Notes: generated from the letters alone by a model not told the origin. Positions 9,046 to 22,193 are shown, counted from the stretch's first letter. The stretch: 64,000 nt of DNA from Gordonia sp. (in: high G+C Gram-positive bacteria) (GCF_012515855.1 NZ_JAAYXO010000117.1:1-64000); one strand, 5' to 3'. A program made the numbers and translations.

Positions 9046-11357
9046 CGGTGGCCGCGACCGTCTCGATCCTCGGTATTCGCCACCATGGTCCGGGCTCGGC
9101 ACAATCGGTCGCCGAAGCCTTGGACCAGCTCTCACCGCAGTACGTCCTGGTGGAAGGGCCGGGCGAACTCACCCCGATCCTGCCGTTCCTCGCCGACCCG
9201 GACACCCGGCCACCGATCGCCGGCCTGGTGTACGACGCCGCAGATCCGAGCCGGGCGTCGTTCTACCCTCTCGCCGCCTTCTCCCCCGAATGGGTCGCGA
9301 CCCGGTGGGCCCTCGCCCGCGACGTGCCCGTCGAATGGGCCGACCTTCCGGCGACCAACCAGCTCGCCCTCCGCGCGGCCGTCGACGGGGCTGGACGCCT
9401 GGCCGCCGACGAGGCCTCCCAGCCGACCGAGCGCGTGGTCGATCCGATCGCCGCGCTCGCCTCGGCCGCGGGCTACGACGAGCCCGAGCGCTGGTGGGAG
9501 GATGCCGTCGAGCACGACCGCCGCGGGAGCACTCCGTCCGACGCGACCGACCGGTTCGATGCCGTCCGCGAGGCCGTCGCCGAGCTCCGCGCCGACGAGC
9601 CCGCCGCCCGGCCGCTGGTCGACGACGCCAAGGTGCTCGACCTCGACGCCGCTGCTCAAGCCCTCGGTCGGGCGATGACCGGGGTCCGCGAGGCCGCGAT
9701 GCGCAAGGCCCTCCGCGCCGCCGTCAAGGCCGGCCACCAGCGGATCGCCGTGGTCTGCGGCGCGTGGCACGCGCCGGCACTCGACCCGGCGACGATGCCG
9801 TCGGCCGCTTCCGACAACCGCCTGCTGCGCGGCCTGCCGAAGACCAAGGTCGCCGCGGCGTGGGTGCCGTGGACCGCGACCCGACTGAGCCAGTGGTCCG
9901 GCTACGGGGCGGGCGTCGCCTCGCCCGGCTGGTATCGGCATCTGTTCGACGCCCGCCGAAACGGGTTGGACACCGGGGAGGCCGCAGCCTCGTGGCTGGT
10001 CCTGGTGGCCCGGGAACTCCGCGAGCAGGGCCGCCCGGCCTCACCGGCGTCGGTGGTCGACGCCGTTCGACTGGCGGAGACGCTGGCGACGCTGCGCGGC
10101 CGGCCGCATCCCGGGCTGAGCGAACTCGACGATGCCGCGCTCGCCGTGCTGGCCGACGGCGATGCCACGCCGCTGAGCCTGGTGCACCGGAGCCTGGTGG
10201 TCGGCACCGACCTCGGCGCAGTCCCCTCCTCGGCCCCGATGGTCCCGTTGGCGGCCGACCTGCAGCGTCAGCAGAAGAGCTGCCGGCTTCGCCCGGCCGC
10301 CGTCGCGAAGTCGGTCCTCCTCGATCTCCGCACCGACGCGGGCCGCGCCAAATCGGTGCTCCTGCACCGCCTGCTGGTCCTCGGCATCGACTGGGGCGTA
10401 CCCGGCGAGACGGGTCGGACCACCGGCACCTTCAAGGAGGCGTGGGAACTCGAATGGGATCCGGCGATGGCGGTGTCGGTGGTCGAAGCGTCGGTCTATG
10501 GGACGACGATCGAATCCGCGGCGACGTCGAAGGTCGCTGCCCAGGCCGACGCGGCCACCGATCTCGCGCGGTTGTCGGAGTTGATCGACCGGTGTCTGCT
10601 CGCCGACCTGCCGACGACCCACGTGGTCGAGGCCCTCGCCGAGCGCGCCGCCGCGCACACCGACGTGCCCGAACTCCTGTCCGCGATCGAACCGTTGGCG
10701 CGCGTGTGTCGCTACGGCAACGTCCGGCAGATGGCCACCGACGACGTCCGCTCGGTGCTCGACCAGACGGCCGTCCGTGCCTGCCTCGGGCTGCCGACGG
10801 CGGCCACCGCGTTGAGCGCCGACGCCGCTATCGCGCTGCGTGCCGCGGTGGAGTCGGCGCATCGCGGCCTGATGCTCCTCGACGACCCGACGCTCGCCGA
10901 CTACTGGTTCGCGGCGCTCCGGGAGGTGGCCGACCACGACCGGATCCCGGGTGCGCTGGTCGGTCGTGCCACCCGGATGCTGCTCGACGCCGATCGCCTC
11001 GACCGCGACGACGCCCGCCGACGACTCAGCCGTGCACTGTCCACAGCGGGCGATCCCGTGGATGCCGCCGGGTGGCTCGACGGCTTCCTCGCGGGCGATG
11101 CCCTCGTCCTGATCCACGACGCCGCGCTCCTCGCGGTGATCGACGAATGGATGTCGGAGGTGGTCACCGACGTGTTCGACGACCTGCTGCCGCTGTTGCG
11201 TCGAACGTTCGCGGAGTTCACCAGGGCCGAACGACGAATCATCGGGCGATCACTGTCCCGGGGTCCGAGCGTCGACCACGGCCCGGTACTCGACCTGGCA
11301 CAGGCGAGGCCCGCAATCGGCGCCGTCGCCCGACTGATCGGATGGGAGATCGCATGA
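9042..11357 (+). CDS. DUF5682-like protein, possible TraB/TIKI/ChaN-like fold
   Basis: N-terminal ILGIRHHGPGSAQSVAEALDQLSPQYVLVEGP and downstream RIAVVCGAWHAPAL; ATG overlaps previous stop by 4 nt. Confidence 0.75.
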   Translation: MTVAATVSILGIRHHGPGSAQSVAEALDQLSPQYVLVEGPGELTPILPFLADPDTRPPIAGLVYDAADPSRASFYPLAAFSPEWVATRWALARDVPVEWADLPATNQLALRAAVDGAGRLAADEASQPTERVVDPIAALASAAGYDEPERWWEDAVEHDRRGSTPSDATDRFDAVREAVAELRADEPAARPLVDDAKVLDLDAAAQALGRAMTGVREAAMRKALRAAVKAGHQRIAVVCGAWHAPALDPATMPSAASDNRLLRGLPKTKVAAAWVPWTATRLSQWSGYGAGVASPGWYRHLFDARRNGLDTGEAAASWLVLVARELREQGRPASPASVVDAVRLAETLATLRGRPHPGLSELDDAALAVLADGDATPLSLVHRSLVVGTDLGAVPSSAPMVPLAADLQRQQKSCRLRPAAVAKSVLLDLRTDAGRAKSVLLHRLLVLGIDWGVPGETGRTTGTFKEAWELEWDPAMAVSVVEASVYGTTIESAATSKVAAQADAATDLARLSELIDRCLLADLPTTHVVEALAERAAAHTDVPELLSAIEPLARVCRYGNVRQMATDDVRSVLDQTAVRACLGLPTAATALSADAAIALRAAVESAHRGLMLLDDPTLADYWFAALREVADHDRIPGALVGRATRMLLDADRLDRDDARRRLSRALSTAGDPVDAAGWLDGFLAGDALVLIHDAALLAVIDEWMSEVVTDVFDDLLPLLRRTFAEFTRAERRIIGRSLSRGPSVDHGPVLDLAQARPAIGAVARLIGWEIA

Positions 11358-12526
11358 GCTCGCAGGACGAGGACCGGCTGACCCGCTGGCGCCTGGTGCT
11401 CGGCGGCGGGGACGCCGATGGCATCGACGGAGAGAACGGTGGCGGCATCGATCTGTCGAAGGCCGACGCCGCGCGCGACCGGGTGCTCGGCGAACTCTAC
11501 GACGGCCCACGTCGCGGCGGTCTCGGCGGATCGCAGCCGCGGGTGGCGCGCTGGCTCGGCGACATCCGGACGTACTTCCCGTCGTCGGTGGTCCAGGTGA
11601 TGCAGGCCGACGCGATGGACCGCCTCGGCCTGAAGCAGATGCTGCTGGAGCCCGAGTTGATGGCGGCCGTCCAGCCGGACGTCGCCCTGGTGAGCACCCT
11701 CATCACCCTGAACCAGGTGATGGACGAGCAGTCGCGCGAGACCGCCCGACACGTGGTCCGACAGGTGACCGATCAGTTGGAGGAACGGTTGCGCCGCGCG
11801 ACGGTGCAGGCGGTCACCGGCGCGGTGGACCGATCGTCGCGCACCAGCCGTCCGCGCCCGGCAGACATCGACTGGAACCGGACGATCACGGCCAACCTCA
11901 AGCACTACCAGCCGGACTATCGCACGGTGATCCCCGAGCGGCTGGTGGGCTACGCCCGCCGCCAGTCGCAGGTCCAGCGCGACATCATCCTGTGCATCGA
12001 CCAGTCCGGGTCGATGGCGGAGTCGGTGGTGTTCGCCAGCGTGTTCGGCGCCGTCCTGGCGTCGCTGCGGTCGGTGCGGACGCGGCTGGTGGTCTTCGAC
12101 ACCGAGGTGGTGGATCTGACCGACGAGATGCAGGATCCCGTCGACATCCTGTTCGGGGTCCAGCTCGGCGGCGGCACCGACATCAACCGCGCGGTCACTT
12201 ACTGTCAGTCGCTCATCGAGCGGCCGGAGAACACGGTCTTCGTGCTGATCAGCGACCTGTTCGAGGGTGGAGTGGCCGAAGAACTGCTCGACCGGTCCCG
12301 CTCGATCGTCGCCTCCGGCGCCACGATGGTCTCGCTGCTGGCGCTGTCGGACTCCGGCACTCCCGCGTTCGACGCCGATCTCGCCGCCGAGCTGACCGGT
12401 CTGGGCGTGCCGTCGTTCGCGTGCACGCCCGACCTGTTCCCGGACCTGATGGCGGCAGCCATCGAGCATCGCGACGTCGCCGAGTGGGCGTCGAGCCGCG
12501 ACATCCCGGTGGCGGTGACGGACTAG
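11354..12526 (+). CDS. VWA domain protein (CoxE/ViaA-like)
   Basis: MIDAS motifs DQSGSM, GGGTDINRA, LISDLFEGG; ATG overlaps previous stop by 4 nt. Confidence 0.9.
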   Translation: MSSQDEDRLTRWRLVLGGGDADGIDGENGGGIDLSKADAARDRVLGELYDGPRRGGLGGSQPRVARWLGDIRTYFPSSVVQVMQADAMDRLGLKQMLLEPELMAAVQPDVALVSTLITLNQVMDEQSRETARHVVRQVTDQLEERLRRATVQAVTGAVDRSSRTSRPRPADIDWNRTITANLKHYQPDYRTVIPERLVGYARRQSQVQRDIILCIDQSGSMAESVVFASVFGAVLASLRSVRTRLVVFDTEVVDLTDEMQDPVDILFGVQLGGGTDINRAVTYCQSLIERPENTVFVLISDLFEGGVAEELLDRSRSIVASGATMVSLLALSDSGTPAFDADLAAELTGLGVPSFACTPDLFPDLMAAAIEHRDVAEWASSRDIPVAVTD

Positions 12527-13227
12527 GGTCGTGCGCCGTCGGCGTCGTCGTCGGTCGGATCTTCGGTCGGATCGATGCCCTCGTCGAGGGAATCCCACAG
12601 AATCCGTTCGTTGCCCTCGGTCGGAGCGGCTGTTCCAGCGGCCGCGGCGCGCTCCCGCTCGGCGAAGATCTGCCGTTCCAGGTCTTCTCGTCGGGCCGCC
12701 GGCGAGGAGTACTTGGACGACATGCCGCCCTGGTTGGCGGTACGCGTCATGAAGATCGCGCCGACGATCACGCAGATCGCCGAGACGATGACGACGTAGC
12801 CGGGCAGCGTGGTGACGGGAACACCATCGATGGCCGCACCGTCGCGGATGCCGTCGGCCATCTGGACGACGTAGAGGTTGTCCTCCCCCTCGGTCAGCAG
12901 CGAGATGGCCGGGAAGATCGCGAGCACCCCGCCCAGTGCGACGAGGATCGCGACGACGCGCAGCGCCCACCCGCGGACGGCGAACTGCGCGACGACCGCG
13001 GCGACCATGGCGAGCGCCACCGGCACCAGCCACGGACTCCACTGCGCACCGATGACCGTGACCTCGGATGCCGGTCCCAGGTCGGCGGCCACCAGCACGG
13101 TGGCCCAGGTCATGCGGGACGCGCTCCAGAGCCCGAGCGCGCCGAGCAGGATCAGGATGGAGGCGATGCCCTGCCAGCGGCGGTTGACCGGCGCGGGCTT
13201 CGCGTCGACGGATTCGGATGCGTTCAT
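12523..13227 (-). CDS. Trp biosynthesis-associated membrane protein (TIGR02234-like)
   Basis: Several hydrophobic helices; directly downstream of trpE. Confidence 0.85.
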   Translation of the reverse strand: MNASESVDAKPAPVNRRWQGIASILILLGALGLWSASRMTWATVLVAADLGPASEVTVIGAQWSPWLVPVALAMVAAVVAQFAVRGWALRVVAILVALGGVLAIFPAISLLTEGEDNLYVVQMADGIRDGAAIDGVPVTTLPGYVVIVSAICVIVGAIFMTRTANQGGMSSKYSSPAARREDLERQIFAERERAAAAGTAAPTEGNERILWDSLDEGIDPTEDPTDDDADGARP

Positions 13228-14813
13228 CAGTTCTCTTCCTCAGGTGCGGCGGGCCCGGCCACCGGGGCCATCGTCGCGGCGGCGGCGACCGCGGCGAGCA
13301 CGGCCGACGCCTTGTTGCGGGCCTCGTTGAACTCGTACTCGGCGTCGCTGTCGGCGACCACCCCGCCGCCGGCCTGCACGTAAGCCTTGTCCCCCGACAT
13401 CAGCGCGGTGCGAATCGCGATCGCGGTGTCGGCGTTCCCCGCGAAGTCGAGGTACCCGACCACGCCGCCGTACAGGCCTCGCCGGGTGATCTCGTTCTCC
13501 TCGATCAACTCCATCGCGCGGACCTTCGGGGCACCGGTCAGTGTGCCCGCCGGGAAGCACGCGGTGACCGCATCGAGCGCCTGCTTGCCCGCGCGCAGTT
13601 CGCCGGACACCGTCGAGACCAGGTGCATCACGTGGCTGTAGCGCTCCACGCGGCGATAATCGGTGACGCGCACCGTTCCAGGTTCGCAGACGCGGCCGAG
13701 GTCGTTGCGTCCGAGATCCACCAGCATCAGGTGCTCGGAGTTCTCCTTCTCGTCCTCCAGCAGGCCCTTCGAGAGGAGCTGATCCTCCTCCTCGGTGGCC
13801 CCGCGCCAGCGGGTGCCTGCGATCGGGTGGGTGGTCGCGACCCCGTCGGCCACCGTCACCAGGGCCTCCGGCGACGATCCGACGATCGTGAACGGTTCGC
13901 GATCGATGCCCGGCATCTGCAGGAAGTACATGTAGGGGCTCGGATTGGAGGCCCGCAGCACGCGGTAGACGTCGAGCGGATGGGCGTCGGTATCGATCTC
14001 GAAGCGCATCGAGGGGACCACCTGGAAGGCTTCGCCGGCCTCGATCTGATCGACCAGGCCGGACACGATGCCGCGGTAGTCGTCGAGGGAGCGCTGCGAT
14101 CGGTAGTCGGGTGTCGGGCGGCCGAACGTCGAGACCGTCGACGGGTCGGGTGCGGCCAACGCGGCCGTCATGGCGTCGAGTCGCGCCACCGCGTCCCGGT
14201 AGGCCTCCTCAGCTCGTTCGTCGCTGCCATCCCAGTTGACGGCATTGGCGATGAGCGTGATGGTGCCCTCGTGATGGTCGAAGGCCGCGAGATCGGCCAC
14301 CAGCAGCCAGAACATGTCGGGCAGGTGGAGATCGTCGACCGTCGTCTCCGGGAGTCGTTCCAGGCGGCGGACGAAGTCGTACGCCATGAACCCGACGAAG
14401 CCACCGGTCAGCGGCGGCATGTCGGCGAGCGGGTCGGTCTGCAGCAGTCGCAACGACTCGGCCAGCGCCGCGACGGGATCGCCGCCCACCGGTGCGCCCG
14501 CCGGGACGTCGCCCCACCAGTGGGCCTGTCCGTCGGCGACGGTCAGCGCCGAATGGGTGCCCGCGCCGATGAACGACCACCGCGACCAGGACGCGCCGTT
14601 GGGCGCCGACTCGAGGAGGAACGTTCCGTCCTTGAGCACGAAATCGTCGGCTCCGATGTCCCGAGCGAGTTTGCGGTACGCCGACAGCGGCGTCTCCGAG
14701 TCGGCCAGGACCTTGCGGGTCACCGGCACCACGCGGTGGTCTGCGGCCAGGTCCAGGAAGGTCTCGAGCGGCGTGGTCTCCATGGACCGACCGGAACTCT
14801 TCGCGGCGCTCAT
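13227..14813 (-). CDS. trpE: Anthranilate synthase component I
   Basis: MSAAKSSG start; [48 protein letters not shown]. Confidence 0.95.
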   Translation of the reverse strand: MSAAKSSGRSMETTPLETFLDLAADHRVVPVTRKVLADSETPLSAYRKLARDIGADDFVLKDGTFLLESAPNGASWSRWSFIGAGTHSALTVADGQAHWWGDVPAGAPVGGDPVAALAESLRLLQTDPLADMPPLTGGFVGFMAYDFVRRLERLPETTVDDLHLPDMFWLLVADLAAFDHHEGTITLIANAVNWDGSDERAEEAYRDAVARLDAMTAALAAPDPSTVSTFGRPTPDYRSQRSLDDYRGIVSGLVDQIEAGEAFQVVPSMRFEIDTDAHPLDVYRVLRASNPSPYMYFLQMPGIDREPFTIVGSSPEALVTVADGVATTHPIAGTRWRGATEEEDQLLSKGLLEDEKENSEHLMLVDLGRNDLGRVCEPGTVRVTDYRRVERYSHVMHLVSTVSGELRAGKQALDAVTACFPAGTLTGAPKVRAMELIEENEITRRGLYGGVVGYLDFAGNADTAIAIRTALMSGDKAYVQAGGGVVADSDAEYEFNEARNKASAVLAAVAAAATMAPVAGPAAPEEEN

Positions 14814-14989
14814 CCGAGGGGCTCCCCGCCGACGCCCCAGTGTGCGCGCGGTACCTCGGTGATCGTGACCCACACCGAATCGGGGTTCTTTCCGGTCGCC
14901 TTGGCGTACGCCTCGGTGACGGCGGCGATGGTCTCGCGCTTGACCCGGTCCGACAGTCCCGGGGTCTGGGAGATCTGAATCAGCGGCAT
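14810..14989 (-). CDS. 4-oxalocrotonate tautomerase family protein, 59 aa (absent from the ORF track)
   Basis: Manual translation: [60 protein letters not shown]-terminal Pro after Met; stop overlaps trpE start by 3-4 nt. Confidence 0.88.
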   Translation of the reverse strand: MPLIQISQTPGLSDRVKRETIAAVTEAYAKATGKNPDSVWVTITEVPRAHWGVGGEPLG

Positions 14990-14993
14990 GGCG

Positions 14994-15374
14994 CTACCTT
15001 CCCTCGTCGTGTGTCGCCATCGGCTCCACCGGAATCCCGAACTCGAGCGACTCGGTGTCGAAACAACTGTGGTTGCCGGTATGGCATGCGGCGCCGGTCT
15101 GGTCGACGATCAGCAGCAGCGTATCGCCGTCGCAGTCCAGCCGGATGTCGTGTACGTACTGCGTGTGTCCGCTGGTCTCTCCCTTGACCCAGTACTGCTG
15201 GCGCGACCGCGAGTAGTACGTGCCGCGACGGGTGGCGAGCGTGCGCTCGAGCGCCTCGTCGTCCATCCAGGCCATCATCAGCACCTGTCCGGTCGATCGC
15301 TCCTGTGCGATCGCCGCGAACAATCCGTCGCTGTTGCGCTTGAGCGAGGCCGCGAGTTCTGCGGGCAGCGCCAT
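14994..15374 (-). CDS. hisI: Phosphoribosyl-AMP cyclohydrolase
   Basis: [48 protein letters not shown]. Confidence 0.95.
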   Translation of the reverse strand: MALPAELAASLKRNSDGLFAAIAQERSTGQVLMMAWMDDEALERTLATRRGTYYSRSRQQYWVKGETSGHTQYVHDIRLDCDGDTLLLIVDQTGAACHTGNHSCFDTESLEFGIPVEPMATHDEGR

Positions 15375-15417
15375 GGGGTGTCTCCTCTGTCGTCAGGGTC
15401 CGGGCGGTGTCAGGTGG

Positions 15418-16191
15418 TCAGCGAACGACGATGCCGTCGGCCCGCATCGCGTCCTTGACCTCACCGATCGTCATGTCGCCGAAGTGGAACACCGAGGCGG
15501 CCAGCACTGCGTCGGCGCCCGCGTGGACGGCGGGTGCGAAGTCGGCGACCCGACCTGCCCCGCCACTGGCGATCACCGGAATGGTGACCGCTGCGCGCAC
15601 GGCCGTCAGCATCCGGAGGTCGAATCCGGCCTTGGTGCCGTCGGCGTCCATCGAGTTCAACAGGATCTCGCCCACGCCGAGTTCCTGGCCGCGACGGGCC
15701 CACTCGACCGCGTCGATGCCGGTGCTGCGACGACCACCGTGCGTGGTGACCTCCCAGCCCGACGGCGTCGGTTCGTTGCCTTCGGGAACGGTCCTGGCGT
15801 CCACCGACAGCACGATGCACTGCGAGCCGAAGCGTTCGCTCATCTCGCTGAGCACCTCGGGACGGGCGATGGCCGCGGTGTTGACGCTGACCTTGTCGGC
15901 GCCCGCCCGGAGCATCGCGTCCACGTCGTCGACGGTCCGGATGCCACCGCCGACGGTGAGCGGGATGAAGATCTGGTCGGCGGTCCGCCGGACCACGTCG
16001 ATCATGGTGCCGCGGCCGGCGCTGGAGGCGGTCACGTCGAGGAAGGTCAACTCGTCCGCGCCCTCGGCGTTGTACCGAGCCGCGAGTTCGACCGGGTCGC
16101 CCGCATCGCGGAGGTTCTCGAAGTTGACGCCCTTGACCACGCGGCCGTCGTCGACGTCCAGGCAGGGGATGACGCGAACTGCGACGGTCAC
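15418..16191 (-). CDS. hisF: Imidazole glycerol phosphate synthase cyclase subunit
   Basis: [41 protein letters not shown]. Confidence 0.95.
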   Translation of the reverse strand: MTVAVRVIPCLDVDDGRVVKGVNFENLRDAGDPVELAARYNAEGADELTFLDVTASSAGRGTMIDVVRRTADQIFIPLTVGGGIRTVDDVDAMLRAGADKVSVNTAAIARPEVLSEMSERFGSQCIVLSVDARTVPEGNEPTPSGWEVTTHGGRRSTGIDAVEWARRGQELGVGEILLNSMDADGTKAGFDLRMLTAVRAAVTIPVIASGGAGRVADFAPAVHAGADAVLAASVFHFGDMTIGEVKDAMRADGIVVR

Positions 16192-16271
16192 GGTGAGCTC
16201 TCCTCAGGTTGAGTGTGGGGTCTGTGTTCAGGTGTGGTTGTTCGAGGCGAGACGGTGGGCCGGGTGACCCG

Positions 16272-17111
16272 TCAGCTTCGTCCCGCGCGGTGTTCGGCGA
16301 TCTGGTCTGGCATCGACTCGGCGATCACGTCGAGCAGTTCGGCATGCAACTGGCGGTTCCCGGTGACCAGCGACGTCGAGTGCACGGTCCACGGTTCACC
16401 GGCGACATCGGTCGCGAGTCCCCCGGCCGCGCGGACCAACGCCGCACCCGCCGCGTTGTCCCAGGCCTTGGCGCTGAACGAGACGGCACCACCGAACACG
16501 CCCGCTGCCACGTACGCGACATCGATGCCGTTGGACCCGGTCATCCGCAGGCGCCCGGCGCGGTAGCTGAGGTGACGCTGAAGTTCTGCGCGCGCGGCAC
16601 CGGGATAGCGACCCCGCGATTTGGCGTTGAACGCGCCGAGACCGATCACCGCGGTCTGCAGCGGACTGTCGGGCACGGGCGGCATCGCCTCACCGTTGAC
16701 CAGCAGTGAGCCGCCGGCGTGTCCGGCGAAGGTCTGCCCGATCAACGGCATCCGAGTGAGGCCGATGACGGGCACTCCGTCGATCGCCAGAGCCAGCAGC
16801 ATGGCGGCCATCGGCATGCCGACCGAGTAGTTGAAGGTCCCGTCGATCGGGTCGAGGATCCACATCGCCCCGGTCTCCGGCGCGGGACCGCCGAACTCCT
16901 CGCCGTGGACTTCGATACCGGTGCGCGCTTCGAGCAGGTCGCCGATCCGGCGTTCGAGCGCCAGGTCGACGTCGGTGGCGAAGTCGCCGACACCCTTGAC
17001 GTGGACGCCGGGAGACCCGAGTCCGTCGACGAAGAGCCCCGAGACCTCGTCGAGCACGGACTCGGCGGCAGCCGTCAGCTGCGCCAGATCCACACCGTCG
17101 ACGTCGGTCAT
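16272..17111 (-). CDS. Inositol monophosphatase family protein
   Basis: VDLALERRI, GEEFGG, WILDPIDGTFNYSVGMP. Confidence 0.88.
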   Translation of the reverse strand: MTDVDGVDLAQLTAAAESVLDEVSGLFVDGLGSPGVHVKGVGDFATDVDLALERRIGDLLEARTGIEVHGEEFGGPAPETGAMWILDPIDGTFNYSVGMPMAAMLLALAIDGVPVIGLTRMPLIGQTFAGHAGGSLLVNGEAMPPVPDSPLQTAVIGLGAFNAKSRGRYPGAARAELQRHLSYRAGRLRMTGSNGIDVAYVAAGVFGGAVSFSAKAWDNAAGAALVRAAGGLATDVAGEPWTVHSTSLVTGNRQLHAELLDVIAESMPDQIAEHRAGRS

Positions 17112-17118
17112 GCCAGGA

Positions 17119-17868
17119 TCACCGGCTCCCCGCGGCGGCGACCGCGTCGAGGGCTTCGGCCATCGTGAAGCGTCCGGCGTAGAGAGCCTTGCCGATGATC
17201 GCGCCTTCGACGCCGATCCCGGTCAATTCGGCGATCGCCCGCAGGTCGTCGAGCTGCGAGATGCCACCCGAGGCCACCACCGGCGCATCGGTGGCGCGCG
17301 CCACCTGCTCGAGCAGTTCCAGGTTGGGCCCGGTGAGCGTGCCGTCCTTGCTGACGTCGGTGACGACGTAGCGTGCACAGCCGTCGTTGTCGAGACGTTC
17401 GAGTGTCTCCCACAGGTCGCCGCCCTCGGTGACCCAGCCGCGGCCGCGCACGATGTACGAGTCGCCGTTGCGCGTCACATCGAGGCCGACGGCGATCTTG
17501 TCGCCGTGCTCGGCGATGGCTCGCGCGCACCACGCGGGGTTCTCGATGGCAGCGGTCCCCAGGTTCACGCGGGTGCAGCCGGTGGCCAGGGCCGCGGAGA
17601 GGGTGGCGTCGTCGCGGATACCGCCCGAGAGCTCCACCTTGATGTCGACCTCCGCAGCGACCTCGGCCAGCAGCGCGCGGTTGTCGCCCCGGCCGAAGGC
17701 GGCGTCGAGGTCTACCAGATGCAGCCATTGCGCGCCGTCGCGCTGCCACGCCAGCGCTGCGTCGCGGGGCGAGCCGTAGGAGGTCTCCGACCCGGCCTCG
17801 CCCTTCACCAGGCGGACCGCCTGGCCGTCGACCACGTCGACGGCCGGGAGGAGTTCGAGAGTGCCCAT
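17119..17868 (-). CDS. priA: Bifunctional HisA/TrpF isomerase
   Basis: [50 protein letters not shown]. Confidence 0.93.
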   Translation of the reverse strand: MGTLELLPAVDVVDGQAVRLVKGEAGSETSYGSPRDAALAWQRDGAQWLHLVDLDAAFGRGDNRALLAEVAAEVDIKVELSGGIRDDATLSAALATGCTRVNLGTAAIENPAWCARAIAEHGDKIAVGLDVTRNGDSYIVRGRGWVTEGGDLWETLERLDNDGCARYVVTDVSKDGTLTGPNLELLEQVARATDAPVVASGGISQLDDLRAIAELTGIGVEGAIIGKALYAGRFTMAEALDAVAAAGSR

Positions 17869-17950
17869 CAGTCCAGTTCTCTTCTCTGTCGTGAAAATTT
17901 CGATGCGGTCCGCGAATCGGCCGCGCAGTCGACCGAGCGGCCTCGGTCGA

Positions 17951-18223
17951 TCAGGATTGCTCCCGCTTGGCTTCGAGCTCAGCTCGCCGCCGGTCGATCT
18001 CCTGCTGAACCCCCGACATCATGCGTCGCGACACCAGTGCGATCACGACCACCATGCCGAATACCGCCCCGATGGCCACGCACAGTGCGGCGATCGGGTA
18101 GGGACGGGCCAGCAGCACGATCACCGGAAGCATCACGGCCAGCACCACCACGCCGGCACCGAGTGAATAGAACACCAGCTTCCCGAACGAGAACTCCGAC
18201 TGCCGTCCGCCTTCAGCGTTCAC
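17951..18223 (-). CDS. Small two-helix membrane protein
   Basis: GTG start [30 protein letters not shown]...; lies between hisH and priA. Confidence 0.7.
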   Translation of the reverse strand: MNAEGGRQSEFSFGKLVFYSLGAGVVVLAVMLPVIVLLARPYPIAALCVAIGAVFGMVVVIALVSRRMMSGVQQEIDRRRAELEAKREQS

Positions 18224-18224
18224 T

Positions 18225-18857
18225 TTAGGCAAGCCCCCCGATCCAGTTCTGCAGCAGTTGCGCGCCCACGTCGCCGGACTTCTCCGGGTGGAACTGCGTC
18301 GCCGACAGCGGCCCGTTCTCCACCGCGGCCAGAAATCGGCCGCCGTGATCGGACCAGGTGAGCTTCGGCGCCACCAGCGGCCCGTCGTTGTCCATCTCCC
18401 ACTCCTGGACCCCGTACGAGTGCACGAAGTAGAAACGGGCATCGTCGTCGATGCCTGCGAAGAGTGCCGAGTCCTCCGGCGCATCCACGGTGTTCCAACC
18501 CATGTGCGGGAGGACCGGGGCCTGCAGCCGGGACACCGAACCCGGCCACTCGGCACACCCTTCGGTCTCGACCCCGTGCTCCATGCCGCGGTCGAACAGA
18601 ATCTGCATGCCGACGCAGATGCCGAGCACGGGTCGACCGCCGGCCAGGCGGCGTCCGATGATCCGGTCACCGCGAACGGTCTTGAGGCCGGCCATGCACG
18701 CGGCGAAGGCGCCGACGCCCGGCACCAGCAGTCCGTCGGCGTTGATCGCGGTGTCGAAGTCCGAGGTGATCTCCACGTCGGCGCCGGCGTGCTCCAACGC
18801 CCGCTGTGCCGAACGCAGGTTGCCCGACCCGTAATCGAGAAGCGCTACTCGCTTCAT
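18225..18857 (-). CDS. hisH: Imidazole glycerol phosphate synthase amidotransferase subunit
   Basis: [32 protein letters not shown]. Confidence 0.95.
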   Translation of the reverse strand: MKRVALLDYGSGNLRSAQRALEHAGADVEITSDFDTAINADGLLVPGVGAFAACMAGLKTVRGDRIIGRRLAGGRPVLGICVGMQILFDRGMEHGVETEGCAEWPGSVSRLQAPVLPHMGWNTVDAPEDSALFAGIDDDARFYFVHSYGVQEWEMDNDGPLVAPKLTWSDHGGRFLAAVENGPLSATQFHPEKSGDVGAQLLQNWIGGLA

Positions 18858-19508
18858 CTACAGGGCGCCCTTCGTCGACGGGATGCCACTGGTGCGCGGG
18901 TCCGGCTCCACGGCCTCGCGCAGGGCACGGGCGACCGCCTTGAACTCGGCTTCGGTGATGTGGTGCTGGTCGCGGCCGTACAGGACACGCACGTGCAGGG
19001 CGATCCGCGCGTTGAGCGCGATCGACTCGAAACAGTGCCGATTGAGGACGGTCGAGTACGAGACGACCGGCTTGTCGCCGCCGGAGTAGCCGCCGATCAC
19101 CGCGGTCAGCATGTGGTCCGGTTCTCCGGTGTGGACGCAGTACGGTCGGCCGGACACGTCGACGACGGCCTGCGCCAGGGTCTCGTCCATCGGGATCCAG
19201 GCGTCACCGAAGCGACGGATCCCCTTCTTGTCACCGAGGGCCTGCCCGATGGCCTGCCCGAGCACGATGCAGGTGTCCTCGACGGTGTGGTGGGCCTCGA
19301 TCTCGATGTCGCCCTTGGCGTGGACGGTGAGGTCGAAGCTGCCGTGCGCACCGAAGGCGGTCAGCATGTGATCGAAGAACGGCACCGAGGTGTCGATGTC
19401 GGTCTTGCCGGTGCCGTCGAGTTTGATCTCGACGGTGATCGACGATTCCCGCGTGGTCCGCTCGACGCGAGCGATGCGCGGTGCGTGGGTGGGCTGATCT
19501 GTGGTCAC
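18858..19508 (-). CDS. hisB: Imidazoleglycerol-phosphate dehydratase
   Basis: [45 protein letters not shown]. Confidence 0.95.
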   Translation of the reverse strand: MTTDQPTHAPRIARVERTTRESSITVEIKLDGTGKTDIDTSVPFFDHMLTAFGAHGSFDLTVHAKGDIEIEAHHTVEDTCIVLGQAIGQALGDKKGIRRFGDAWIPMDETLAQAVVDVSGRPYCVHTGEPDHMLTAVIGGYSGGDKPVVSYSTVLNRHCFESIALNARIALHVRVLYGRDQHHITEAEFKAVARALREAVEPDPRTSGIPSTKGAL

Positions 19509-19513
19509 TGCGG

Positions 19514-22059
<2,546 letters not shown>

Positions 22060-22193
22060 GGCGGTGTGAATCTCCGAATCTGTTGGTGTCGCGACTGCAC
22101 TGTCGGTGACATCGGGAACCCCACCAGGATATGCCGTCGACGCAAATCGTTTCTGCGTCGGGCCGACCCGACTGGGATCCGTTTCACAGAGCT

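Noticed and set aside
9008-12526. 1172-aa plus-strand ORF overlapping the DUF5682-like gene, VWA gene and their junction
   Set aside because: Upstream part is Arg/Pro-rich shadow translation of a high-GC frame; only its last part (11354-12526) is the VWA gene.
10901-13042. 713-aa minus-strand ORF antisense to the cluster and the Trp membrane gene
   Set aside because: Low-complexity Arg/His/Gly-rich translation typical of antisense frames in GC-rich genes.
13218-14978. 586-aa plus-strand ORF antisense to trpE
   Set aside because: Antisense frame artefact; trpE on the other strand is unambiguous.
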